A stretch of DNA of 21,058 nt from a virus, in the IMG/VR virus record IMGVR_UViG_3300044701_001786, positions 1-21,058 of that record; one strand, written 5' to 3'. Of the stretch, positions 6,995 to 13,800 are shown in pieces. Every line of letters starts with the position of its first letter. The first letter of the stretch is position 1. Under the pieces are notes generated by a model, which saw only the letters and a program-made list of their open reading frames with translations, did not search any database and was not told the origin of the DNA. A program made the translations under genes and the position numbers.

Positions 6995-8413
6995 TCACTC
7001 GTCCTCCGTTGTAGTCATTGTATCGGGCTCCGGTTGCTCAGACGTCTCGACAACATCCTCGATGGCGTCTGCTTCCTCTTCGATGTTTACGTTGTCGGGC
7101 AGGATTTCGCCACGGCGCAGGATTTCCAGCAGCATGGCGTCGGTGATTTTGCCTGCTTGGTTGAGTTGGGTGAGGACCGCGACGTCTTGGCCGATTAGGC
7201 GGTAGTAGTCGAAGTCGCGGTCGATTGTGATTTCGGGCGGTTCCATGCCGACGTACTGGGCGGCGAAGGCGAACGCTTGGTTGAGGGCAGACTCCAGTTC
7301 TTGGCTGATGATTGAAAGGACCGAGTTGGACTGGGCCTGGTCGATGCGCTTTGCCTCGGCAGACTCCGCGACGAATTTCTGGCCGAAGAGTTTGGTGACG
7401 CCCAACGTGGACATTTGAGAGGCCAGGGACTCCAGTTCGGCCATCTGGGCGTCGAAACTGGTGGCGTCCGCCTGCACGTAGTACGCCTTGTTGCCCGGTT
7501 GCATGGCGATGGCGTAGTTCACGCCCATCGTTGCGGAACCCGTGGTGTCGTCCCAGCCCTCTAGGACAAGGGTGGGCATTGCGGCGATGTGGAGGGCGTG
7601 GATTAGGTCGGCTTGGCGTTGGTAGTGGGTGATGTTGAGGTTGGCGATGTCCAACAACGGTGGTTGGGAGATCAGTAGGCCACGGCGGTTGCTGTAGATG
7701 GGGACCAGGGGGATTTCGTCCAGGCTGTAGCCGCCGGACTCGCTGAATTCGACGACTTCCTGGCCCAGGGTGTAGAGGTCGTAGCGGCCTGGGTATATGA
7801 CGCGCATCTGCTCGATCTGCTCCTCGCCGAAATCGTTGAGAGGGCGGACGTCGTAGTCGTGGATGCGGACCTGGAGTAGGCGGTTAGTGCCGCCTTCCTT
7901 GCGCCAGCCCCAGATTTGAGGGGCGTCGACGTGGACAAAGTAGGGGCGGCGGCCCATGGCGCGTTCTTCCGCCAGGTTGCGGGCACCCATTGCCGCCGGA
8001 TAATCAACCAGGACGGCGCTATGGCCGTAGGTCAGGCTGCTTACCAGTGCGCGGCGGGCGTACTCGTTGATGCTGGAGCCCAGGCCGTCGATGTCTTGGC
8101 ATAGATCCAGCCAATATTGGTCGCCCTCGACGTGGATGGGCTTGCGGAGGATCGCACCAGCGGCTGTTTCGATTAGGCGGCTGGTGTACGGGGAAAGGAC
8201 GGAGCGGTTTACTCGCGTTAGGTAGGCATCCTCGTCTTCTCGCGGTTCCTGCGGGAGGTAGGTCTCGGACAGGTCGCGGATGTAGTTGGTGCCACGGGTG
8301 ACGGCAGCCATAATGCCCCAGTCCGGCATCATGGCGATGACGTCCAGGCTGCGGACGAAGGGGGACTCGCTGACTACAGCGCCAGTTGGGGGGATGTTGG
8401 CGCTGTAAACCAC
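6995..8413 (-). CDS. Portal protein (DUF4055-like)
   Basis: This 472-residue protein would form the DNA entry and exit ring at one capsid vertex and bind the terminase. It shows the DUF4055-type portal layout: an N-terminal MMPDWGIMAAVTRGTNYIRDLSETYLPQEP region, RLIETAAGAILRKPI, a central NLNITHYQRQADLIHALHIAAMPTLVLEGW helix-strand stretch, FGQKFVAESAEAKRIDQAQSN, and a long helix ending in an acidic tail. The start is GTG, preceded by AGGAGG with 6-nt spacing. Length and location, downstream of the large terminase on the same strand, are as expected. No frameshift or missing region is seen. Confidence 0.88.
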   Translation of the reverse strand: MVYSANIPPTGAVVSESPFVRSLDVIAMMPDWGIMAAVTRGTNYIRDLSETYLPQEPREDEDAYLTRVNRSVLSPYTSRLIETAAGAILRKPIHVEGDQYWLDLCQDIDGLGSSINEYARRALVSSLTYGHSAVLVDYPAAMGARNLAEERAMGRRPYFVHVDAPQIWGWRKEGGTNRLLQVRIHDYDVRPLNDFGEEQIEQMRVIYPGRYDLYTLGQEVVEFSESGGYSLDEIPLVPIYSNRRGLLISQPPLLDIANLNITHYQRQADLIHALHIAAMPTLVLEGWDDTTGSATMGVNYAIAMQPGNKAYYVQADATSFDAQMAELESLASQMSTLGVTKLFGQKFVAESAEAKRIDQAQSNSVLSIISQELESALNQAFAFAAQYVGMEPPEITIDRDFDYYRLIGQDVAVLTQLNQAGKITDAMLLEILRRGEILPDNVNIEEEADAIEDVVETSEQPEPDTMTTTEDE

Positions 8414-8452
8414 GGGTTGCCTCCTACTTTGTACCTATTTTGGCACTCTGGG

Positions 8453-8725
8453 TCACCACTTTTCGCGGTTTGCCCAAAATGCGGCTGACATTTTGCCCTT
8501 AGCGATATTTTTAGCGTGTCGCGCCTTGAACGATGCCCTTCTGGCCTTGTCCGCTGCTGATTCTCCTTTTTGTGCTGGTGAGCCAGACACGCCCTGCTGA
8601 CCGAAACGGATAAGTTTTACGGTTGAGCCCTCCTTAGCCAAAACGGCGTGGGACTTTTTGGGGTGGTTGGGGGTGCGCTTGGGTTGGTTATAACCCGAGA
8701 ATTTTTCGCCGCGATACTCAATCAT
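8453..8725 (-). CDS. Small basic conserved phage protein
   Basis: I chose the ATG at 8725-8723, giving 90 residues. A very purine-rich ribosome-binding stretch (GAGGAGGAAGAGGAAG) lies just before it, and the protein then begins MIEYRGEKFSGYNQPKRTP. A longer frame reaches back nine codons through the acidic tail-coding region of the neighbour and is less likely. The protein is strongly basic, with motifs KSHAVLAKEGSTVKLIRFGQ, GVSGSP, a run of RRASFKARHAKNI and a final SAAFWANREKW. I recall this type from phage virion gene clusters but cannot name a function. A DNA-contacting or head-completion role is only a guess. It overlaps the acidic gene upstream by 8 nt. Confidence 0.7.
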   Translation of the reverse strand: MIEYRGEKFSGYNQPKRTPNHPKKSHAVLAKEGSTVKLIRFGQQGVSGSPAQKGESAADKARRASFKARHAKNIAKGKMSAAFWANREKW

Positions 8726-8915
8726 CTTCCTCTTCCTCCTCAACTTCGTCATCTACATCAACGAGGACTTCAACTCCAGTGAAGACATTGCCCATGAAGC
8801 CTGCGAATAGCGTGGCGTCCTGGGGAGTTCTGAAGCTGAAGGTGACCTCGGACCTGCCGGTGTCCGCATCGACTTCGATGAACGTTGGGTAGCCGTGGAT
8901 GGTGTGGATTGTCAT
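8718..8915 (-). CDS. Small protein with acidic C-terminal tail
   Basis: This 65-residue protein has an N-terminal small beta domain (IHTIHGYPTFIEVDADTGRS, then FSFRTPQDATLFAGFMGNV) and ends in a run of Asp and Glu (DDEVEEEEEDD). It starts on the stop of the upstream gene (1-nt overlap) and overlaps the basic protein downstream by 8 nt. The pairing of an acidic-tailed protein with a very basic one translated from overlapping frames is notable. I cannot assign a function. Confidence 0.6.
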   Translation of the reverse strand: MTIHTIHGYPTFIEVDADTGRSEVTFSFRTPQDATLFAGFMGNVFTGVEVLVDVDDEVEEEEEDD

Positions 8916-9280
8916 TACATCGCTCCAAGTTTGGCGGAGATTGTTGCCGTGGTATCGCTGGTAAGGGTGAGAAGGTGGACGCGCAGGAAGCGGTTGGGTT
9001 GGTTTTGGATGTAGTACATGATTGTTTCGTTGTCGGTGATGGTGTTGGTGCCAGCGTGTTTGGTGGTGATGGTGAGGTGGCCCCAGTTGATGCCGTCGAG
9101 GCTGCCGTCGAAGTCGAAGACGGCCTGTTTGCCGCCACCACTCAGGCCGGAGACGGTGATTTGGACGGCCCAGTTGCGGGCGACGGCTTCATTTACAGGG
9201 AAAAAGCCGACCGTGGTGCGCGAGCCGAGGTCGTAAACCGTTAATTCGCCGTCATAGACGATGCCGCCGTCGAGTGCCAT
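8915..9280 (-). CDS. Beta-rich virion-type protein
   Basis: This 121-residue protein has no recognised enzymatic motif. It has alternating hydrophobic strands and a central FDFDGSLDGINW segment at residues 55-66, followed by strands ending YIQNQPNRFLRVHLL and a small hydrophobic tail. This pattern is like small beta-sandwich virion or decoration proteins of phages. Its ATG overlaps the stop of the basic 53-residue gene upstream (TAATG), so the two are probably translated in tandem. Assignment is by composition and context only. Confidence 0.6.
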   Translation of the reverse strand: MALDGGIVYDGELTVYDLGSRTTVGFFPVNEAVARNWAVQITVSGLSGGGKQAVFDFDGSLDGINWGHLTITTKHAGTNTITDNETIMYYIQNQPNRFLRVHLLTLTSDTTATISAKLGAM

Positions 9281-9441
9281 TACTTCTTACCTTTTTTGGC
9301 GGTTTTGGCGGATGCCTTGAAAGCGGCGGCGGTGGGGGCGCCTTTTGCTCCAGGCTTACGCATCTTCTCGCCACTTCCGGCGGCGATACGTTTGCGCTTG
9401 GCGGCGATATTTGCGTACAAACCAGGCTTTTTGGCGGGCAT
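9280..9441 (-). CDS. Very basic 53-residue protein between large terminase and virion genes
   Basis: This frame is short but convincing. It opens MPAKKPGLYANIAAKRKRIA, continues with GSGEKMRKPGAKGAPTAAAF and ends in a Lys-rich tail, with about one third Lys plus Arg and no acidic residue except one Glu. I recognise the pattern (GLYANI-KRKRI-GSGE-MRKPG-KGAPT) from small proteins encoded in many cyanophage genomes, where function is unknown. It lies 16 nt after the terminase stop and its TAA overlaps the ATG of the next gene. The high positive charge suggests DNA or RNA binding, perhaps within the head or during packaging, but that is inference. Confidence 0.75.
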   Translation of the reverse strand: MPAKKPGLYANIAAKRKRIAAGSGEKMRKPGAKGAPTAAAFKASAKTAKKGKK

Positions 9442-9457
9442 CTGGCGTTAGCCGTAG

Positions 9458-10702
9458 TTACCACACACGATAGTTGGTCTTGCCCATGGATTCCGGCTTT
9501 GCCAGGTTGAAGACCTGCAGACACAGGTAGCCGAGGGCGTCGAAGGCGTGATCCACGCCCAGGTTTTTGTTGGGGAGGCCCGTGTTGGGGGCGTAGGTCA
9601 ACGTGCGAAGGGATTTTATTAATTCTTTACATCGCGGGTGGATGAAGAGGCGGCGGGTGCCCGATGCGTCGAGGAGGGCAGTGTTGACGCAAGTGATCTT
9701 GTCGCGGATTTTCCAGGGGGAGCGCGGGCTGGAGACAGTGAAGCCGGATTTGCGGAGGATGTTGTGGTCGGTGGCGCCAACGCCAGAGGTTTTGCGGGCG
9801 CCGCCTGTTGGGTCGGGGCACGCGATGATGCGGCGCTCCACGCCGTAGCGGTTTTGGACCTCTTCGCAGAAATCCCAGGTGGTGGCGCCACCGGTCATGA
9901 TGATTTCGTCGAAAACCCACAGGACGTCGCCCTTTTTGACGGCGCAAATGCCTGACATGGGGTCGATGTTGAAGTCCACCCCCAGCAGCAAGGGCAAAAC
10001 TGGTAGGTCTTGGACGATCTTGTCGATGTTGTCGTCCGAGAAGGAGACCGCGACGAGACCGCTGAGATTCTCGAAGCTGGCCTCGAATTCTTGGCGGAAG
10101 GTGCGGGCGTCGAGTTGGGCGCGGGCGGCTTCGATTTCGGCTGCTGGGACGTTATCGCCCTCAATCGTGGTGAATTGCCACCGGGCCCAGTCCGGATCGT
10201 CCTCCTCGCAGTAACACCAGAGGTCGTAAAACCAGCTCGCGGTTCCATCTGGGGTGGAGATGAAGAGGGCCCATCCCTGTTTGTCGGCAAGGGCGGGGCG
10301 GATCACCTCGAACCAGACCTCGGAGTCCATGAAGGCGGCCTCGTCCAGCACCACGCCCGCCAAACTCCGGCCTCGCAGGGCCATGGCGTTCTCGGTGCCC
10401 TTCAATTCGATGGTGCTGCCGTTCACCAGCTCGATCTTGAGGTCGGTCTCGTTTTTGCTTTTGACCCAGGCTTTTGGGACGAGGCGTTTGAGTAGCTTCC
10501 ACACGATGTCCTTCGCCATTCGGTAGCTGGGGGCGCAGTAGAAATAGGTTTCGCCCGGGCGTTCGATGGCTCCACGCAGAAGTTCGACGCAAGAGAGGTA
10601 GCTCTTGCCGAATCGGCGACCGGCGACGAGGACGCGGAATCGGGTGCGGCTTGCGAAGACTTCGCCCTGTGCGTGGCGAAGACTGACAGTGTTATCGCTC
10701 AT
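9458..10702 (-). CDS. terL: Terminase large subunit (ATPase-nuclease)
   Basis: This 414-residue protein is the DNA packaging motor that translocates and cuts the concatemer at the portal. The ATPase domain has the Walker A variant GRRFGKS at residues 28-34, a Walker B VVLDEAAF at 117-124 with catalytic Glu 121, and a coupling FISTPDG motif at about 148-154. The nuclease domain (RNase H fold) is marked by LLGVDFNIDPM with Asp 243, an IACPDPTGG segment carrying a second acidic residue, and HAFDALGYL near the C-terminus. All key motifs are present and no truncation is seen. The ATG lies just after an inverted repeat (10707-10732). The small subunit is not adjacent: the only candidate lies 3.3 kb away at 13958. 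Confidence 0.95.
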   Translation of the reverse strand: MSDNTVSLRHAQGEVFASRTRFRVLVAGRRFGKSYLSCVELLRGAIERPGETYFYCAPSYRMAKDIVWKLLKRLVPKAWVKSKNETDLKIELVNGSTIELKGTENAMALRGRSLAGVVLDEAAFMDSEVWFEVIRPALADKQGWALFISTPDGTASWFYDLWCYCEEDDPDWARWQFTTIEGDNVPAAEIEAARAQLDARTFRQEFEASFENLSGLVAVSFSDDNIDKIVQDLPVLPLLLGVDFNIDPMSGICAVKKGDVLWVFDEIIMTGGATTWDFCEEVQNRYGVERRIIACPDPTGGARKTSGVGATDHNILRKSGFTVSSPRSPWKIRDKITCVNTALLDASGTRRLFIHPRCKELIKSLRTLTYAPNTGLPNKNLGVDHAFDALGYLCLQVFNLAKPESMGKTNYRVW

Positions 10703-10943
10703 GCGGACTACCCTACTGCAATAGAAGGTAGTGGGTGCATATTTTTTGGGCCGGCGCGTTCCAGTCGCTGGAGAATCGAATCCCTACCCCGTGGCTGTGT
10801 AACAGAAGAGAGAAATGGGAATGTATCAGTAGGTTCCCAGGGCCCCGCACACGCGCTAAATGTTACGAACTGTACCCCCTTGAGTATAGCTAACCGCGCC
10901 GCCTTAAGTGTAAAGGAAGCGCGGCCGTGCTAGTCATACAAAC
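10703..10943 (-). promoter_or_regulatory. Leader region upstream of terL with a dyad and a possible -10 element
   Basis: No convincing gene is seen in these 241 bases. On the minus strand a TATACT hexamer (10888-10883) could be a -10 element for the late genes, but the best -35-like match (TTTACA) is about 20 nt away, so the promoter call is weak. Close to the terL start an inverted repeat with arms ACTACC (10707-10712) and GGTAGT (10727-10732) would form an RNA hairpin ending four bases before the ATG, overlapping the probable ribosome-binding site. A GGGAA...TTCCC inverted repeat lies at about 10817-10838. Confidence 0.35.
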
Positions 10944-11126
10944 CTAGTCGAATCCGTAACCTGTCGATGTGATCTTAAAGTTATAAAGTTCGGGTCGGGT
11001 TGCTCTCAACCTGTCGACCAAGTCTTGAGCCTCCCAGATACACTCTTTGATCCAACCTTCACCGACAACGGTACCGTCAGAGTATCTGTAGTCTGCAGTG
11101 ATGCGGTGAACTGTGAACCGGGCCAT
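10944..11126 (-). CDS. Hypothetical 60-residue protein
   Basis: I do not recognise it. It begins MARFTVHRITADYRYSDGTV and continues with an amphipathic helix (EAQDLVDRLRATRPELYNF), ending in a short strand, so it looks like a small beta-alpha-beta protein. The ATG is preceded by CAGGAG with 7-nt spacing, a good ribosome-binding site, which is the main reason to accept it as real. It lies between the terminase leader and the hydrophobic micro-ORF. Confidence 0.6.
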   Translation of the reverse strand: MARFTVHRITADYRYSDGTVVGEGWIKECIWEAQDLVDRLRATRPELYNFKITSTGYGFD

Positions 11127-11153
11127 GGTGGGGCTCCTGCGGTGTGGTGTTGA

Positions 11154-11264
11154 CTAGTCAATTGTAGCACAGAACAAGCCAGCTACCAGGAAGCCGGCGG
11201 CCAATGGGAGGAAAGCTGTCGACGTGGCAGCAACTAGCAGACAAGCGGCGATGATGCGAGACAT
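11154..11264 (-). CDS. Hydrophobic micro-ORF, possible single-span membrane peptide
   Basis: An ATG at 11264 opens a 36-codon frame ending at TAG. After MSRIIA it is almost entirely hydrophobic (residues 5-33, including CLLVAATSTAFLPLAAGFLV), enough for one membrane span, with one Arg before it and one Asp at the end. Such micro-proteins can be holin-like, superinfection-related or toxin-like, but nothing here decides between these. No ribosome-binding site is obvious (CCGAACCACC before ATG), so the call is tentative. Its stop lies in the palindrome TGACTAGTCA (11151-11160). Confidence 0.35.
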   Translation of the reverse strand: MSRIIAACLLVAATSTAFLPLAAGFLVAGLFCATID

Positions 11265-11376
11265 GGTGGTTCGGGATTGTACGGTTTGGCGGTGAGAATA
11301 GCGGGATCAGCTGGCAACACTGGCCGGTAGGGTCCCACGCTTGCGACGGCTGAGACCCTCCGAAGGGAAAAGCGCA
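11265..11376. other. Short intergenic stretch with mutually exclusive stems
   Basis: No gene is seen. AGGGTC (11329-11334) can pair with GACCCT (11354-11359), and CCCT within the latter (11356-11359) can instead pair with AGGG (11364-11367) as a tight 4-bp hairpin. The two pairings exclude each other. No T-run follows on either strand, so this is not a standard terminator. Confidence 0.35.
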
Positions 11377-12024
11377 CTAACAGCTGCGGAAGACGAGCCA
11401 ATCACCGCCGCCCAGATCATGCAGCCGGTAGCCATCACCTAATACAAGTTCACGCCATGTAGCGTCCCAGTCGATGCAGGTAAAAGGCCACCTAGTGTTA
11501 GCCGCTGACAAGTCGCCGCAGTCTTCCGCCAATGCGGCTGCATAATCAGCGCCGGCCCGTTCCTCGCTCCAGCCTTCGGCGCGGCCTTGGTAGGAGTCTT
11601 CCAAGTTGTCCGGGTCAATCCCGTCTGCCTCCAGCTCGGCAATCAGCGCCGCCCAACCGGTCGGATCATCCACATCCAAACCTAGGTGCTCCAGGGCTTC
11701 CGCCCAATCTTCGGTCAGCCAGAATCCAAAACAGGCGCCGTCACCTTCGGATGCACCGAAGTAGAAGCCGGTGGGTGCCAACTCGCCCAGTCGATCGAAC
11801 GCCCAATCAACGGCGACGCTCCAAGGTTCACAGTGCTCGGGCCCCACAACGTCGGAAGCGTAGGAAGCGCATTGCTGCAGGTCTGACCGGAACGGCTCCG
11901 GCACGTCTTGCCCGAGCTGGTCAAAAGCGCCCAGGTAGGCGTCGGCAAGGTGATCGAGTCGGAGCGTGTCAGTGCTCACGATCCAAGGAAAGGACGCGAG
12001 CTGTTCGGCGGTGTAGTGGGTCAC
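11377..12024 (-). CDS. ArdA-like antirestriction protein with an unusual N-terminal half
   Basis: This 215-residue protein has 43 Asp plus Glu against 9 Arg and no Lys at all, the extreme acidity expected of a DNA mimic. The C-terminal ~75 residues (DSYQGRAEGWSEERAGADYA, then CIDWDATWRELVLGDGYRLH and a final WLVFR) follow the C-terminal ArdA pattern (aY-G-..., YIDwe-arel, VF). ArdA inhibits type I restriction enzymes by imitating bent DNA. The first ~115 residues do not look like the ArdA N-domain. They contain GFYFGASEGDGACFGFWL, which resembles a (S)QGDGA-(S)F motif seen in other phage proteins of unknown role. Start is GTG with GAGG eight bases before. It is probably expressed early, to protect incoming DNA. 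Confidence 0.65.
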   Translation of the reverse strand: MTHYTAEQLASFPWIVSTDTLRLDHLADAYLGAFDQLGQDVPEPFRSDLQQCASYASDVVGPEHCEPWSVAVDWAFDRLGELAPTGFYFGASEGDGACFGFWLTEDWAEALEHLGLDVDDPTGWAALIAELEADGIDPDNLEDSYQGRAEGWSEERAGADYAAALAEDCGDLSAANTRWPFTCIDWDATWRELVLGDGYRLHDLGGGDWLVFRSC

Positions 12025-12082
12025 GGGGGTTACCTCAGGGTGGGGTTAACTGTGCAAGATTAGAACCGGATCCGGCAGTCTG

Positions 12083-12886
12083 TCAAGCCAGTGCCGGAGC
12101 GAGTGGAGAGCTGGAGCCATCGGGCCACGGATACGACTCCCGGCGCCATTCCTGCTCTGGTGCTAGCAGCGGCAGTCCGGTGAGCTCCCGGAGGTCGGCG
12201 AGGTCCAGGGCTTCGGCCACCCTTGACACGCGGATGTAGAAACCGTGGCAGCTCTCCTCCTCCCAGTACTCGTTGGCAGAATCCGCGCAAGCGTAAAAAA
12301 GTTCCAGCAGACGAGAATCCAGATTCTCCACTGCCTCCAGCTTGACCTCGGCCCAGTCGGTCTCCGAGTCTTCCGGAGCGTACTGATCCAGCGCGGAGAC
12401 TACGACAGCTCTCCACTCCGAAGCGGCCCAGCTCTCCCACTCCTGTTGTTGGCACTCCAGTTCAAGTTCGGAGTGGTCGGACTCGTCGAGAATCGGATAC
12501 GACTCCAGGGCCTCGATGCTCTCCAGCATCTGATCCGTGATAAAACGGAGATCCAGCGCAATCCCATCGGCGTCACCGTCAGCACGTTCCAGCTCTACGG
12601 GGAACTCTGCGCGGAAGACGCGGGCGTTGCTCCGGTAGTGTGATGGGGCGTCGTAGCCGCCGGGCCAGCTGCGGTCATCGTTGAGGCGGTCGGGGCTGAA
12701 AAGCAGTCGGCAGTTAGTCCACCGCTGCTCCAGGCACTCCTTTAGAGCTGCTTCCGGGGTGCGGATACCGAAGCACGGCAACCGGTCAACGTCGTATCCG
12801 CGTTGGTCTGCATCGCGCCGGTCCAGAATCCAGACTCCGGCGCATCCGTTGAGTCGCTCCAGTCGGTCAGTCAGTGTGGGGTGCAT
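12083..12886 (-). CDS. Acidic 267-residue protein of unknown function next to the ArdA-like gene
   Basis: I do not recognise a named family. The protein is rich in Asp, Glu and Trp and poor in Lys (two). The N-terminal part (GVWILDRRDADQRGYDVDRL...) looks beta-type. The middle carries a helix-rich segment ALESYPILDESDHSELELEC followed by WESWAASEWRAVV, a pattern I have seen in uncharacterised phage proteins. The C-terminus has SCHGFYIRVSRVAEAL. It lies immediately upstream of the ArdA-like gene on the same strand, sharing its acidity, so an accessory anti-defence role is possible but unproven. The ATG lacks a clear Shine-Dalgarno sequence. Confidence 0.6.
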   Translation of the reverse strand: MHPTLTDRLERLNGCAGVWILDRRDADQRGYDVDRLPCFGIRTPEAALKECLEQRWTNCRLLFSPDRLNDDRSWPGGYDAPSHYRSNARVFRAEFPVELERADGDADGIALDLRFITDQMLESIEALESYPILDESDHSELELECQQQEWESWAASEWRAVVVSALDQYAPEDSETDWAEVKLEAVENLDSRLLELFYACADSANEYWEEESCHGFYIRVSRVAEALDLADLRELTGLPLLAPEQEWRRESYPWPDGSSSPLAPALA

Positions 12887-13024
12887 GGCATGGTGTGCCG
12901 ATGTGTTTGCCCAGTATGGGCCCCAGTGCCGCCCATCTCCTGCCGTTGTTGTGCAAGTTTACAAATCGGCTGGGAGGGGTTGCGCCTGCTGCTATTGTGC
13001 AAGGGTTCATTAGGCCTACCCGCC
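12887..13024. promoter_or_regulatory. Divergent control region with repeated TTGTGCAAG element
   Basis: This gap separates the minus-strand anti-defence-type genes from a plus-strand gene pair. It holds two exact copies of TTGTGCAAG (12949-12957 and 12995-13003), 46 bases apart. The core TTG-TG-CAA has dyad arms as in an operator. A related TGTGCAAG lies at 12051-12058, 27 bases upstream of the ArdA-like start. This suggests one regulator acting on several early promoters; exact promoter elements are not clear. Confidence 0.4.
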
Positions 13025-13246
13025 ATGGCAACCCCAAACCAAGCGGTGAGCGTCACGCTTGCCGCAGAACACTGGCTCCGGATTGAGCAAGCCCTATGGG
13101 CTGCAGAATCCCAGCTCCACCGGACAGGTAATACACAACACGCGTGGCGCTACCACCACACCCGCCAGCTGATCCAGCACGTAACCGCAGGCTGGGATCA
13201 CTCCGGTGGTTTGGAAGTTCTCCACGCTTGGGAATCCGACTCATGA
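13025..13246 (+). CDS. Hypothetical 73-residue helical protein
   Basis: I do not recognise it. From the ATG at 13025 it reads MATPNQAVSVTLAAEHWLRI and then a helix-rich, His/Gln/Trp-rich sequence (QALWAAESQLHRTGNTQHAW). It has no signal peptide or membrane segment. Frames reaching further upstream run through the control region and are less likely. Its TGA overlaps the ATG of the next gene (ATGA at 13243-13246), so the two are probably translated together. Confidence 0.55.
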   Translation: MATPNQAVSVTLAAEHWLRIEQALWAAESQLHRTGNTQHAWRYHHTRQLIQHVTAGWDHSGGLEVLHAWESDS

Positions 13247-13668
13247 GCGGTGGAGAGTGGAACACTAGGCGCGAGCTGAAACAACAAGCCGCCGACGCCC
13301 GCGAACTGTTGCGCGAACAAATCAGGCTAGAGAAACGACAGCTCCGGGATCTGCGCTATTGCGCGGAACGGTCAACCCTGACCCAATCCGATTGGGCCGA
13401 CTTCTTAAAGCTGCACCAGCAGCACGGTAAAGAAGGTCTGCGCCAGCTATGGGAGGATCTGATCCCGTACTGGGAGGTCTGCCAGCGCCTCAACGGGGGC
13501 GCCCCATGCCCGCCGGATCTGTGGCCTGACTGGGCCAGCCAAATTAAGTGCAGAAAAAACGCGCATCCGGAACGGACACGCCCGACCACCAGAAAGGCCC
13601 CAGGCTCACCCCGTAAGCCCCGCACCGATAAGGGCAAACCCCGCGCAACCTACAAGGCCCGCACCTAG
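13243..13668 (+). CDS. Basic coiled-coil protein with Pro/Lys/Arg-rich tail
   Basis: This 141-residue protein starts from the ATG that overlaps the preceding stop. Residues about 8-50 form a charged helix (RRELKQQAADARELLREQIR), the middle is helical with several Trp, and the last ~40 residues are very basic and Pro-rich (KNAHPERTRPTTRKAPGSPR), typical of a disordered nucleic-acid-binding tail. I do not recognise a family. It is followed 20 nt later by a strong terminator, so this pair forms its own short transcript. A nucleic-acid-binding or regulatory role is inferred from composition only. Confidence 0.6.
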   Translation: MSGGEWNTRRELKQQAADARELLREQIRLEKRQLRDLRYCAERSTLTQSDWADFLKLHQQHGKEGLRQLWEDLIPYWEVCQRLNGGAPCPPDLWPDWASQIKCRKNAHPERTRPTTRKAPGSPRKPRTDKGKPRATYKART

Positions 13669-13688
13669 GGCCCCAGTCGCAACCCCCG

Positions 13689-13717
13689 GGGGTCCGCACC
13701 ACGCCGGACCCCTTTCT
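13689..13717 (+). terminator. Strong rho-independent terminator after the plus-strand pair
   Basis: GGGGTCCG (13689-13696) pairs perfectly with CGGACCCC (13705-13712) across an 8-nt loop, followed by TTTCT. It lies 20 bases after the stop of the basic coiled-coil gene. Confidence 0.85.
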
Positions 13718-13783
13718 GCTGTCCCAGGGTAAGACTCGTGCGACTCGCAGCGAGACTCTCCCGCAGGTCCCAGTACCCGTAAG

Positions 13784-13800
13784 GCCTGGGCCTCCCAGGC
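13784..13800. other. Perfect 7-bp hairpin in the convergent intergenic region
   Basis: GCCTGGG and CCCAGGC pair with a three-base loop. No T-run follows on either strand, so it may be a processing or protein-binding hairpin, or a factor-dependent stop for the minus transcript ending at 13958. Confidence 0.5.

Noticed and set aside
10760-10800. TTCGATTC-like T-arm (read on the minus strand) suggesting a tRNA or attachment site
   Set aside because: The T stem would have mismatches at two of five pairs, no D or anticodon arm and no matching acceptor stem are found, and no integrase is present.
10673-10933. 86-codon plus-strand frame upstream of terL
   Set aside because: It begins inside terL antisense, lacks a ribosome site and has no coherent domain; the stretch is better seen as leader DNA.
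11532-12239. 235-codon plus-strand frame across the ArdA-like gene
   Set aside because: Arg/Ser/Pro-rich composition typical of a shadow frame; it opposes a gene with a recognisable motif and start signals.
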